Source of the DNA: Candidatus Poribacteria bacterium
Lineage (GTDB): Bacteria; Poribacteria; WGA-4E; UBA9662
Length of the DNA: 23,434 nucleotides
Direction: 5' to 3'
Assembly: GCA_002729015.1 (NCBI GenBank)
Contig: PBVO01000054.1
Coordinates: forward strand, 50,213 to 73,646
Shown: one piece after another, positions 16,901-23,434 of the stretch
Position numbering within the stretch: the first letter of the stretch is position 1
How the letters are laid out: the number at the start of each line of letters is the position of its first letter
Translations under genes and position numbers: made by a program
The notes under the pieces: generated by a model
Database searches by the model: none
What the model was told of the DNA's origin: nothing
What the model saw: the letters and a program-made list of their open reading frames with translations, nothing else

Positions 16901-17181
16901 TTCGTTGGTCGGAAGGAGACAATCAAGAGTTGGAGCTTATGGCAGGCAGATTCAAAATCTACTACACAACGACAGGTCAAGACCCACGGATGTTTGGCGG
17001 AGGTCTTCATGCGGATGCGCACCTATATGAAAAGCCATTGACGATAGTCAATACCGATGGTGATCGTGTTCTTTGTCGAATCTTGGAAGATGAAGAATGG
17101 GGGCCTCTGCGAGAAATCGTTCTCAATGAATCGGATAAAAAGAATGAAACTACTTACCCGAGCGAAAGCAGGCAACCATAG
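13999..17181 (+). CDS. secreted EF-hand / lamin-tail / CotH kinase protein (CotH 3)
   Basis: 1060 aa. Signal peptide at 1-21. Three EF-hand-type calcium loops follow: DSDKDGRLSAVE (44-55), DKDGDGELNQAE (88-99) and DFDGNGRLEKME (182-193). Next is a lamin-tail domain (~233-340; ILRITEFM, DWIEIHN, LKNWSLTD) and a chitobiase C-terminal-like domain (~395-466; IRYTTDGSRP). The CotH domain is at ~518-930, with IRMRGGFSRQPHVPKHGFRF (572-591), YINGHYWGLYNTCERP (664-679) and RFIIWDAEHTL (810-820), where the WDxD motif is WDAE. A second chitobiase-like module (~975-1045; IYYTTTGQDPR) closes the protein. This EF-hand/LTD/CotH order is seen in Planctomycetes. It suggests a calcium-dependent surface kinase or scaffold with an unknown target. 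AGGAG lies 16 nt before the ATG, too far to be a standard ribosome site. Confidence 0.88.
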   Translation: MRKLVLLLITCCYFLITSLTAENDVSKQKQINFSIRQRVLDQFDSDKDGRLSAVERETLRKAGSPFAVKRPRFIRNRKRHEQRIKKYDKDGDGELNQAEEKAARQALENVWRNLVGEYKAFINDRPIVENLEKMQQDAKQGKIKDFPEELYDWIRGSINRSGNKRTRKKEKSTNNHLLTRFDFDGNGRLEKMELQEARAVVSGQSKNDLSQVIQPKSQPENISIIGPQSIETRILRITEFMTDNKTGLADEEGELVDWIEIHNYSSQKQGLKNWSLTDSKKGSRRWFFPDIHLDAGKYLIVFASGKNRKKIGRPLHTNFQLKKGGEYLSLISPNGEKSEISKTKYPKQRSNISFGFPLSDDGTEGKFPTFLAFPTPGRKNTGTHVGSLSTIKLSQPHGLFKAPFTLRVSSVDSDVTIRYTTDGSRPNELSPVIDHPLEIEKTTIIRARGYKPGYSPTPIITRSYIFPADRIDDSADGLPPANYPYEWGVGKSNYGMDAGITGDHKYREKVLKSLWAIPSYSVAIEHENLFSDENGIYAHAGWHGRKAERNCSIELLPTEDGQEHGFQINAGIRMRGGFSRQPHVPKHGFRFFFRPRYGARRLKYDLFGGNAAKEFSHIDLRCSQNYAWHHGFSSKALYVRDQLNRDLQLAMGHPAPRGNFRHLYINGHYWGLYNTCERPKAFFGESYIGGDKDGFDVVKIMGGYSEDEDQDRRYQVFATDGNMKIWTHLDELSQDDLSDLETYCQMIGVKPDGSRDPDSNRLLDPVNLVDYMLIIFYGGNLDAPISWFGHNRGGNNWHGLINGTQNKGFRFIIWDAEHTLLDLQEDRLGPFPIGDTADRSNPHWLYQRLLENEEFRVLLTDRISKHFFRDGVLTPSYVRKLFDRRIAEIEPALFAEAARWGNPRKTYESVLTNSEWRVETHNSGVAKHQSWFAEVNRTKNQYIPHRTEVVVNQLFSRGLYPDLPEISVRWSEGDNQELELMAGRFKIYYTTTGQDPRMFGGGLHADAHLYEKPLTIVNTDGDRVLCRILEDEEWGPLREIVLNESDKKNETTYPSESRQP

Positions 17182-17355
17182 AGAAAGAGAAATTTCATAA
17201 TTGTTCTAGTTCATTCAACGTACTCATTGAAAATTGAGAAGGATTGTCGTTGAACGAAGATTATGGTGTCATTTCGTAATTCGTGAAAGTAGTGGGACTG
17301 AGTTAGTGGGTGCTATCGGTGGGAGGAAAGATAGTTAACAATAGGTATATAAATC
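17182..17355. other. intergenic stretch after CotH gene 3
   Basis: No gene, RNA or clear terminator recognised. The block up to the glycosidase start at 17832 also holds the possible transposase scrap, the hairpin pair at 17544-17590 and the promoter candidate at 17710-17737. Confidence 0.4.
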
Positions 17356-17487
17356 ATAATCGAGATTTTGTCTGAGTTAGATTTTAGGTACAACCGAATC
17401 GGTAAGAAGACCATTGATGAAAAGAACAATGATTTTGATCTAGATAAGCTGAAATCTTTTCTTCCATTGTATATAAGGCCAAATTTC
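17356..17487 (+). pseudogene. possible IS1595/ISXO2-type transposase C-terminal scrap
   Basis: In one frame the translation reads IIEILSELDFRYNRIGKKTIDE...DKLKSFLPLYIRP. IS1595-family (ISXO2-like) transposases end with a similar pattern: a YlsEFdFRYNnR motif, a D/E-rich stretch, then GKRLtYR. A TAA lies just upstream at 17350-17352, and I cannot find the DDE core or the HTNsIEgFW motif in the preceding 170 bases. No terminal inverted repeats were identified. If real, this is a small decayed insertion-sequence fragment. The frame runs on to 17634, but the later residues look random. Confidence 0.3.
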
Positions 17488-17543
17488 ATGAGCCATGATT
17501 GTTACCACCAAGTATTCCGAAATAACCATCTACTTACAGACAT

Positions 17544-17589
17544 AAAAAAACCGAGACAAACTCGGCAGGGTAAAACCCATTTTTTGCCG
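17544..17589. terminator. candidate bidirectional terminator
   Basis: CCGAG (17551-17555) pairs with CTCGG (17561-17565) around ACAAA. On the minus strand it is followed directly by TTTTTTT (complement of 17544-17550), an intrinsic-terminator layout. Next to it, GGGT/ACCC (17568-17571/17575-17578) forms a short hairpin followed on the + strand by ATTTTTT, and CGGCA/TGCCG (17563-17567/17585-17589) can enclose it. The stems are short. No minus-strand gene was seen just upstream for it to terminate. Confidence 0.4.
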
Positions 17590-17709
17590 TCAATTTTCGA
17601 TATTCTAACCTGTCAAAAAGAAAATATATCCTGATCAGTGTTTCATATTTCTCACTAGAGAAACGATACGATACCTGTACTACTCTGCGTTTAGACTATG
17701 AAAATTCTA

Positions 17710-17737
17710 TTGACTATGAGAGTGAGCATTATATAAA
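17710..17737 (+). promoter_or_regulatory. candidate sigma70-type promoter for the glycosidase gene
   Basis: TTGACT (17710-17715), 16 nt, then TATAAA (17732-17737): both hexamers are one base from consensus. It lies about 95 nt before the GTG start at 17832 and downstream of the terminator-like structure, as expected for an independent transcription unit. Confidence 0.45.
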
Positions 17738-17831
17738 CCAACGGGCTTTGTCAAAAATCGGCTGTTTTGTTTTAGGTACAGGCAATTTATTTTCAATACT
17801 GAACATCAATAGATAAATTACAGGAGTTGGA

Positions 17832-20800
17832 GTGAAACTAGTAAGATTATTATTCTGGATTCAAGTCTTTGCGATCATGAGCACTATTGGCGCTACATCA
17901 GAGTACGTCGTTGTTAAAGAGGAAACCGCTATTTCATCTTCTACTCAGGCACCAACGGAGTCAAACCATATCACCCAACAAGTTATCAAACTGGTCGAAA
18001 AACTTGGAGAAGGCTTACCGGGGGACAATAATGACGCTACTGAATCTTTAATTCAAATTGGTGCTCTGGCAACTCCTTACTTACTAAATGTATTTCAAGA
18101 TGATCCTCCACCTTATCAAAGTAGAGACTTGACTCAACTGAACTGGGTTCGTTTACGAAGTGCACACTGTCTCAGCCGACTTAACTACAATGGGATTATC
18201 AATTTATTGGCTGAAGAAATCGAGCGGGATTTGCATCCTACTATGCAGCATATCTATGCTATTTATCTGACCCGACACGATCTCAAACGGTCGATTCAAG
18301 TTTTAGTCTCTAATCTCAAGAAAAATAACTACACACGACCAGACATCATCATTACGCTGAAGAATATCAATAGTCCACTGGCCATTCCCATGCTCAAGCC
18401 TTTACTGAAAAACCAAACGCTTAAGTTAGACACAGCAGAAATATTGGTTCATTTAGGAGATACGACAGGAGCCAATTTACTTCTGTCGCAAAAAGATAAT
18501 CCAGAACTTCGATTAGCAACAGCTTTACTGCTTGGTGAAGACCACCTAGAATCCATTTTACCCATATTAAAGAATAACTTAAAACATCGGGAGGCTAGAA
18601 CTAGATTACGAATTGCCGACAAATTGGCTGATTTGGGTCAAGCTAATTCCTTGATTTCTACTAAAGATAGACTGATGATTTTATTGGAGATGCTAGAGCA
18701 AGAACCAAATGCATGGGAAAGGGGAACCGATCTTTTTTTAAATGAAATCCCTAAACCAGCTGATGAAATCATTACAATGATTGGACATCCTGATGGCTAT
18801 GACCCACGTGGCACCGAAAAATTAAGACAATCAGTTATCAATCGATGGAAAAAACGATTAGAAGTGGAAGGGATAAAATGGCTAAAAGGGTTAAATTATA
18901 GAAAAGCGCTTTTAGGTAGACAGAAAGCCACAATTGGTGATATCGAAATTTCTAATCAAAATGTAGACATGGGAAACTTTTTTTGCATGACGGGGCAAAA
19001 AGCCTACTTAATTGGAGCCATGGATGGTTCCTTTCGTCCGGTTGGCAGATTGCTTGGCGATGAAGGTGGTTTTTGGGCTCCGCCAACGAAATTACTGGAT
19101 GGCTTTTTGATCACAGTCAATGAGAAAGATCGATTAAGTTGGAGGTTAGACAATTGTACAAACTTTCAACATCAATTTTCACACAACCAATTCTTATATC
19201 AAAAATCAGACCTGATTATAACAAGAAGAGATTTTGTCATTGAAGAGCAACCAGGATTATTTTCTCAATTAACCATTAGAAACCTCGAAAATAAAAAACG
19301 TAAAATTACAATTGACTGGCAAATCCGAGTCAATATTAGGCCGGCCTGGCGTTCTGATCTGACTAACGATATCGATATCATTAGTTACCACCAAGGGCTT
19401 ATCAAAGCCTCAGACGCGTCGCAGCTAGGAGAAAAATTGATTTTTGGCTCAATAACGCCACCGGTCAAACATGAACTGGACGAGAATTTGGCCACTTTAT
19501 CTTATTCCCTTGATCTACCGGCCAAGGGTGAATCGTCGCTTTCATTTTTATTTTTAAAGCTGGGCTCTGACGCTGATAATCAGAAGTTTTTGCAGACTTT
19601 TGACCAGCAAAGTCAACTACTAGAACAAAAAGCCCGGACCTATCAGGAGATAGCTTTCAATGGGGTTCAATTCAGTTGCTCTGACCCGGAGATAACGAGT
19701 TCATTCATATTGTCCAAGCTCAATCTGCATATGTTACGGTTGGACTTACGTCCAAGTTTGCCAGATGTGTGTTTTTTTGCGGGATATCCCAATTACGCCA
19801 GAGTTTTTGGGTGTGATACTTTTTATTCTACTCCGGGCGCCAATGGAGTCGGTTTTTCTGATGCAGTTGCTGGGGTCTTGAAAACACTATCAGCCTCTCG
19901 AGAAAACCCGCATGGTATGCCATCCGGACCGGTTCCACACGAAATTTCTACCAGCAACCGACTGATTGGTATAGCCAATTCTCAAGAACCTCCTCAGTTT
20001 ATCTGGTCTTGTTTGCAACACTTTCGGTGGACGGGTGATCAACAATTTCTAGAACAAATTTACCCGGTATGTCAGCAAAGTATTTCATTCTTAAAAAACC
20101 ATAGAAACATGGATAGATATGGGTATGTGGAAGGCAATGGGTTAATTGAAGCACCAGGTGCGGGTGGAAAAACTTTGGAAGCTACTTGTTACCTTTACTC
20201 GGCTTATACCAGTTTGGCTGAAATGTCGGCAGCTTTGGGAAAAACAGACCATTCTAATGACTATAAAGAAAAAGCTGAGCGTCTGAAGGAAACTTTCAAC
20301 CAACAGTGGTGGAACCAGCAGGAGCAGATGTGGGCCACAGCCCTTGAGGCTGATGGTAAACAAAGAATGAAAAATTTTTGGTCGGTTATTTTTCCGATGG
20401 AAACTAAATTGGCCACTCCTGAGAAGGCAATAGTGGTTCTCAACCGTATCCAGCAAGAATGGGTCAACCAATGGGGAGGAGTACACACGAGACAAGAAGA
20501 TATTAGTCAACAAGGGTCAGGTGTGGTTACCACTAATCTATTCGGTCTGGTTGGCTTTCAATATGGTTTGTCAGAATTTGGTTGGCAGATGACTCAAAAT
20601 GCAAGTTTGGCTCCCAGGCAAGACCGAATGCCTGGCGGATTTGTTGAAGTTATCCCTCCAGGCCAATCTAATTTTATGCAGCTTTGGTCGGTAGGTCCAT
20701 TTATTAATATGATCATTCAAGGGTTAGGTGGCATTGAACCAAACGCCAGCAAAAATCAGGTTAGGATTTCACCTTCTTTGCCCAATGGATTAAGTGAGTT

Positions 20801-21086
20801 GAATTTTGAAAGGCTACAGATAGGTAAACACACCTTAAGCTTTTCACACCAGTTGAGAGGGAAAATGATTGAAACGGTGATCACACATCATCAAGGAGAG
20901 GAACCATTAGATATTATCTTCAGTATTAAAAATGAAGAGGTAGACACAATTTGGGTTGATGATCAAAAGATGGTGATGTCAGTCGGCCAGCATCTAACCT
21001 TAGGTTACATTGAATCTACCCTGAATCTGAATCTTCCGAATGGAACTCAGACTAAGCTAGTTAGAGAATTAACGTTTGAAAATTAG
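17832..21086 (+). CDS. secreted HEAT-repeat / six-hairpin glycosidase-like protein
   Basis: 1084 aa. The GTG start is supported by AGGAG at 17822-17826, five bases upstream, and gives a signal peptide (1-22). Residues ~45-285 are helical HEAT-like repeats (e.g. NWVRLRSAHCLSRL, EARTRLRIADKLADLG). Residues ~356-600 form a beta-sandwich (GGFWAPPTKLLDGF). Residues ~609-979 look like an (alpha/alpha)6 barrel of the six-hairpin glycosidase superfamily (amylo-1,6-glucosidase/GH63/GH78-like). They include YARVFGCDTFYSTPG, PHGMPSGPVPHEIS with Glu704 as a candidate acid, EGNGLIEAPG and SNFMQLWSVGPFIN. The C-terminal ~105 residues are another beta-sandwich (ISPSLPNGLSEL), the usual end of these enzymes. 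Probable role: hydrolysis of an extracellular or periplasmic oligosaccharide; the linkage cannot be told. Fusion to HEAT repeats is unusual. Confidence 0.82.
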   Translation: MKLVRLLFWIQVFAIMSTIGATSEYVVVKEETAISSSTQAPTESNHITQQVIKLVEKLGEGLPGDNNDATESLIQIGALATPYLLNVFQDDPPPYQSRDLTQLNWVRLRSAHCLSRLNYNGIINLLAEEIERDLHPTMQHIYAIYLTRHDLKRSIQVLVSNLKKNNYTRPDIIITLKNINSPLAIPMLKPLLKNQTLKLDTAEILVHLGDTTGANLLLSQKDNPELRLATALLLGEDHLESILPILKNNLKHREARTRLRIADKLADLGQANSLISTKDRLMILLEMLEQEPNAWERGTDLFLNEIPKPADEIITMIGHPDGYDPRGTEKLRQSVINRWKKRLEVEGIKWLKGLNYRKALLGRQKATIGDIEISNQNVDMGNFFCMTGQKAYLIGAMDGSFRPVGRLLGDEGGFWAPPTKLLDGFLITVNEKDRLSWRLDNCTNFQHQFSHNQFLYQKSDLIITRRDFVIEEQPGLFSQLTIRNLENKKRKITIDWQIRVNIRPAWRSDLTNDIDIISYHQGLIKASDASQLGEKLIFGSITPPVKHELDENLATLSYSLDLPAKGESSLSFLFLKLGSDADNQKFLQTFDQQSQLLEQKARTYQEIAFNGVQFSCSDPEITSSFILSKLNLHMLRLDLRPSLPDVCFFAGYPNYARVFGCDTFYSTPGANGVGFSDAVAGVLKTLSASRENPHGMPSGPVPHEISTSNRLIGIANSQEPPQFIWSCLQHFRWTGDQQFLEQIYPVCQQSISFLKNHRNMDRYGYVEGNGLIEAPGAGGKTLEATCYLYSAYTSLAEMSAALGKTDHSNDYKEKAERLKETFNQQWWNQQEQMWATALEADGKQRMKNFWSVIFPMETKLATPEKAIVVLNRIQQEWVNQWGGVHTRQEDISQQGSGVVTTNLFGLVGFQYGLSEFGWQMTQNASLAPRQDRMPGGFVEVIPPGQSNFMQLWSVGPFINMIIQGLGGIEPNASKNQVRISPSLPNGLSELNFERLQIGKHTLSFSHQLRGKMIETVITHHQGEEPLDIIFSIKNEEVDTIWVDDQKMVMSVGQHLTLGYIESTLNLNLPNGTQTKLVRELTFEN

Positions 21087-21252
21087 AGCCCATCTCGAAA
21101 ACGATTGAAGAAGTTTCAGGCTACTTTGTTATTCTGGCTGTTAGATTCTTATTAATTACATTATTCAATCCCGTGTAATAGATAGATCTATCAGGTGGCA
21201 GACACTAGTTGGCTACCACGTAACGTAGGGGAAAGTGGAAAATCATCCATTG

Positions 21253-21278
21253 GTTCTAGAGTGATATGCTCTAGTAAC
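21253..21278. other. hairpin between convergent genes
   Basis: CTAGAG (21256-21261) pairs with CTCTAG (21269-21274) around a 7-nt loop, and GTT/AAC extends the stem past one bulged T. It lies between the convergent glycosidase and membrane-protein genes. There is no T-run, so a terminator role is only possible. Confidence 0.35.
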
Positions 21279-21335
21279 AACACTATTACTATTTGATTAG
21301 CTTGTAAAAACTGATGGTTTCCAACAAAAAATGAA

Positions 21336-23429
21336 TCAGTCCTCAATTCTTTTTATATAACAACTGGCCCATTGCCATTTGGACTCAAACCGTTTTTCTT
21401 GTTTCACATAGATAATTTGCGTCAGTTGGCCATCAGTTATTTCTAAGGTATAGCTGTGGCTGACTAATTCGTTTTGGGTTGGCAAAATCTGATTAGAGAT
21501 GATTTTTTTACCGTTAGCTATTAGGTTGAGCCTGACAGGTTTGGGCGTCGGACTGCTAGCAAACTGAACCTTCACTTGGTATGGTCCATTGGGTAAATCG
21601 ATCTTAAAAACACCGTCAAAATGATCCGTCACAAAATCTCGATTAGGGAATTCTTCAGTTGCATTATTGTACTGTCCGTCACGATTTGAGACAGTAACCC
21701 ATCCATAGCCGTGTTCTCTGTAGCAAATATTAGGCTCAACGGTGATACTGTTTGCTTGATGTGGTGCGCCTGCTGGCTGAAAATCGTAGAGTAGTTGATC
21801 GAATGACTGCTTCTGCCAAGCTATGGCCTTATCAGTCTTGCGACGCTGATATAGTGAGTAAGCGATTCCGCTATGAATTCGTTCATAACTTCGTTCCAAA
21901 TCTGGCTGATCATGGTGATTTTCCATGCGCCAAGCCAAAACGTAGTCGGCTGATTTTATCCATCGGTCTGGGTTAGTTTTGTAGTTGATAGGGAAATAGG
22001 GTAATTCGGCTTCATAGTTGTTCAAAAAAACGGCCCCATTACCAATGCAGTAAAATGCAGGAACATGCAGGAAAGGAGAGGTGTACTTGATCGGTCCAAT
22101 GTAGGGGGACGTCCGATGAGCGGGACCATCCCATAATGAAGATCGAAACGTTAATGTCGAGTGTGGCTCAATCTTATCAACAGCCGTAGTCATTTCGGAT
22201 GTTTCTCTGTCCAGATGATAGTAAGCATAGGCAGTCAAACCGAAGTGGTAGAGTGTAAGTAAGGTGATGACGATCGTGAATGTATGCCTAATATAAAAAT
22301 GCATGTTAGTAGTAAAAAAAGGTATCAGGACTAGGAAAATGTATATGTGAACCCGATCGTTGATCCAACCACCACCAGATTCTACTGACCAAGGAACGTA
22401 AAAAAATAGCCAAGTTAACCCACCAGCTGCCAACAAAAACTGTTCTTTACCGTCGATGACTGACACCCAAATCGGTTGATCTCTCTCTCGATGGATTACA
22501 CGTTGGATACGATCCCAAACTGTTAGCAAGAAGGCAATAGCTAACATTACCAACACCAACTGACCAACGATGATATGCTTGTCAGAGTAGTAAACCATCG
22601 ATTTCATGTTAAAAAAGTATTCGAGTAGGTGTGTGAACTGCCAGTGATTCTGTTGGTAACCAACCGTACTGGATAGATAGTAAGCTAGCATAATGAAATA
22701 GATTGGCAGCATAAAACCGACAAAATGAACCAAAGGCATTAACCCACTCAGGACCTGCTTCCAATTAATCTTGGAATCTTTAGATGGACGGGTATCAGTC
22801 AATACTATGTACAAATGGGAGTAGATAGCAAAACAGGTCATTATTACCACCAGTTGCAAGAAAGATTGGAAATGTGAAAGATAAGTCAAAAGTAGAAGTA
22901 GATAGAGAATACCGAGGCGAGGCAGGGTGAGTCTGGTTTTATGCCGCCACCAAAAACCAAGGCTAAAAAAAAACATCGGTAAACTGAGAGAGAAGTTGTA
23001 GAATCCCATGTGGAGTAGATAGTTATAACTAAAAATAAAACCGACCAATCCTAGACCGAAGTTCATCCTTCGTCGGTCGATGCCATATAAAAAATAGAGA
23101 AAAGCCAAAGGAAGTAATCCGATACTAAGGCTGACTACGATTTTCTCACAAATAATTGGCGGCACGATGTGCATGAAAGCAGTCATTATCATCTGCGAGC
23201 TCCAGTTGGGAAACAACAACAGATTGAGGCTATAAATTTCACGTAACCGATAATTTGTGTGCTTGTGATATTCTTTCAGGACATAGGAATTGTATATGTG
23301 ACTTGAGCCGTCTTGAGTAGGAAAGTAAGTAAAAATCCAAATTGGAAGCAGATGTAAAACCAACAGAAATACTAATAGCAATACCTTTGGGGTCAAGTTC
23401 TTAATGCGCATTTCTTTTAAATAGACCAT
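21336..23429 (-). CDS. polytopic membrane protein, GT-C glycosyltransferase-like, with C-terminal beta-sandwich
   Basis: 697 aa, from ATG at 23429 (a second ATG, residue 7, is at 23411 and equally possible). About 10-12 hydrophobic helices fill residues 14-415. The first external loop carries FPTQDGSSH (36-44), placed like the acidic DG/DD motif of GT-C lipid-linked glycosyltransferases such as the PMT and ArnT groups. A soluble, probably extracytoplasmic region follows (~416-560). The last ~137 residues (561-697; HGYGWV, RDFVTD, FKIDLPNGPYQVKVQF) match the pattern of the beta-sandwich at the N-terminus of rhamnogalacturonan acetylesterase-like and malectin-like proteins, a presumed glycan-binding domain. 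Probable role: transfer of a sugar from a lipid carrier to a surface acceptor. The family is called by topology and motif only. The gene is convergent with the glycosidase and starts five bases before the window end. Confidence 0.72.
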   Translation of the reverse strand: MVYLKEMRIKNLTPKVLLLVFLLVLHLLPIWIFTYFPTQDGSSHIYNSYVLKEYHKHTNYRLREIYSLNLLLFPNWSSQMIMTAFMHIVPPIICEKIVVSLSIGLLPLAFLYFLYGIDRRRMNFGLGLVGFIFSYNYLLHMGFYNFSLSLPMFFFSLGFWWRHKTRLTLPRLGILYLLLLLTYLSHFQSFLQLVVIMTCFAIYSHLYIVLTDTRPSKDSKINWKQVLSGLMPLVHFVGFMLPIYFIMLAYYLSSTVGYQQNHWQFTHLLEYFFNMKSMVYYSDKHIIVGQLVLVMLAIAFLLTVWDRIQRVIHRERDQPIWVSVIDGKEQFLLAAGGLTWLFFYVPWSVESGGGWINDRVHIYIFLVLIPFFTTNMHFYIRHTFTIVITLLTLYHFGLTAYAYYHLDRETSEMTTAVDKIEPHSTLTFRSSLWDGPAHRTSPYIGPIKYTSPFLHVPAFYCIGNGAVFLNNYEAELPYFPINYKTNPDRWIKSADYVLAWRMENHHDQPDLERSYERIHSGIAYSLYQRRKTDKAIAWQKQSFDQLLYDFQPAGAPHQANSITVEPNICYREHGYGWVTVSNRDGQYNNATEEFPNRDFVTDHFDGVFKIDLPNGPYQVKVQFASSPTPKPVRLNLIANGKKIISNQILPTQNELVSHSYTLEITDGQLTQIIYVKQEKRFESKWQWASCYIKRIED

Positions 23430-23434
23430 CCAAA

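Noticed and set aside
7075..17181. Idea that the CotH genes form one polycistronic system with the DUF1592 pair
   Set aside because: Gaps of 515, over 1000 and 170 nt, an opposing dehydrogenase gene and a separate promoter candidate argue against a single operon; only a loose functional cluster can be claimed.

Overview
The window comes from an AT-rich bacterial chromosome, most likely a Planctomycetota member or a close relative in the PVC group. The main reason is the pair of genes at 2.7-6.6 kb: a planctomycete-type c-type cytochrome with the DUF1587/1595/1592/1588/1585 domains, followed 11 nt later by a Tat-exported DUF1552 protein. Secreted CotH-kinase proteins with EF-hand and lamin-tail domains, a DUF1559-like remnant, weak or absent Shine-Dalgarno sites and long gene-poor stretches fit the same picture. 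The assignment rests on family content only. No rRNA, tRNA, CRISPR array or intact mobile element was seen.

Layout. 1-1.9 kb is sparse: two small ORFs (47 and 59 aa), a possible minus-strand terminator, and a minus-strand reading frame of about 160 codons broken by one TAG. 1.9-2.5 kb holds a small membrane protein. 2.7-6.6 kb is the DUF1592-DUF1552 operon. 7.1-8.8 kb is CotH protein 1 with a C-terminal FN3 domain. 9.0-10.0 kb, on the minus strand, is a zinc-less MDR dehydrogenase. 10.0-11.1 kb has no intact gene but carries a decayed DUF1559-like frame. 11.1-17.2 kb carries CotH proteins 2 and 3. 17.2-17.8 kb has a possible IS1595-type transposase scrap, a terminator-like structure and a good sigma70-like promoter. 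17.8-21.1 kb is a secreted HEAT-repeat/six-hairpin glycosidase. 21.3-23.4 kb, on the minus strand, is a polytopic GT-C-like membrane protein with a C-terminal beta-sandwich.

Function. Nearly every large gene encodes a protein that is exported or sits in the membrane. Three are CotH-fold (protein kinase-like) proteins with different accessory domains, one is probably a glycosidase, one probably a membrane glycosyltransferase, and two form the DUF1592/DUF1552 pair. The common theme is the cell surface and envelope: modification of surface proteins and handling of glycans. That they form one system is inference; only the DUF1592-DUF1552 pair has operon-like spacing.

The most striking observation is an acidic, helix-rich insert of about 190 residues inside the DUF1592 protein, between its second heme motif and DUF1585. 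It is built from two diverged copies of an ~80-residue unit that I do not recognise. Next come the CotH/beta-sandwich/DUF805 fusion and the three different versions of the conserved CotH WDxD motif.
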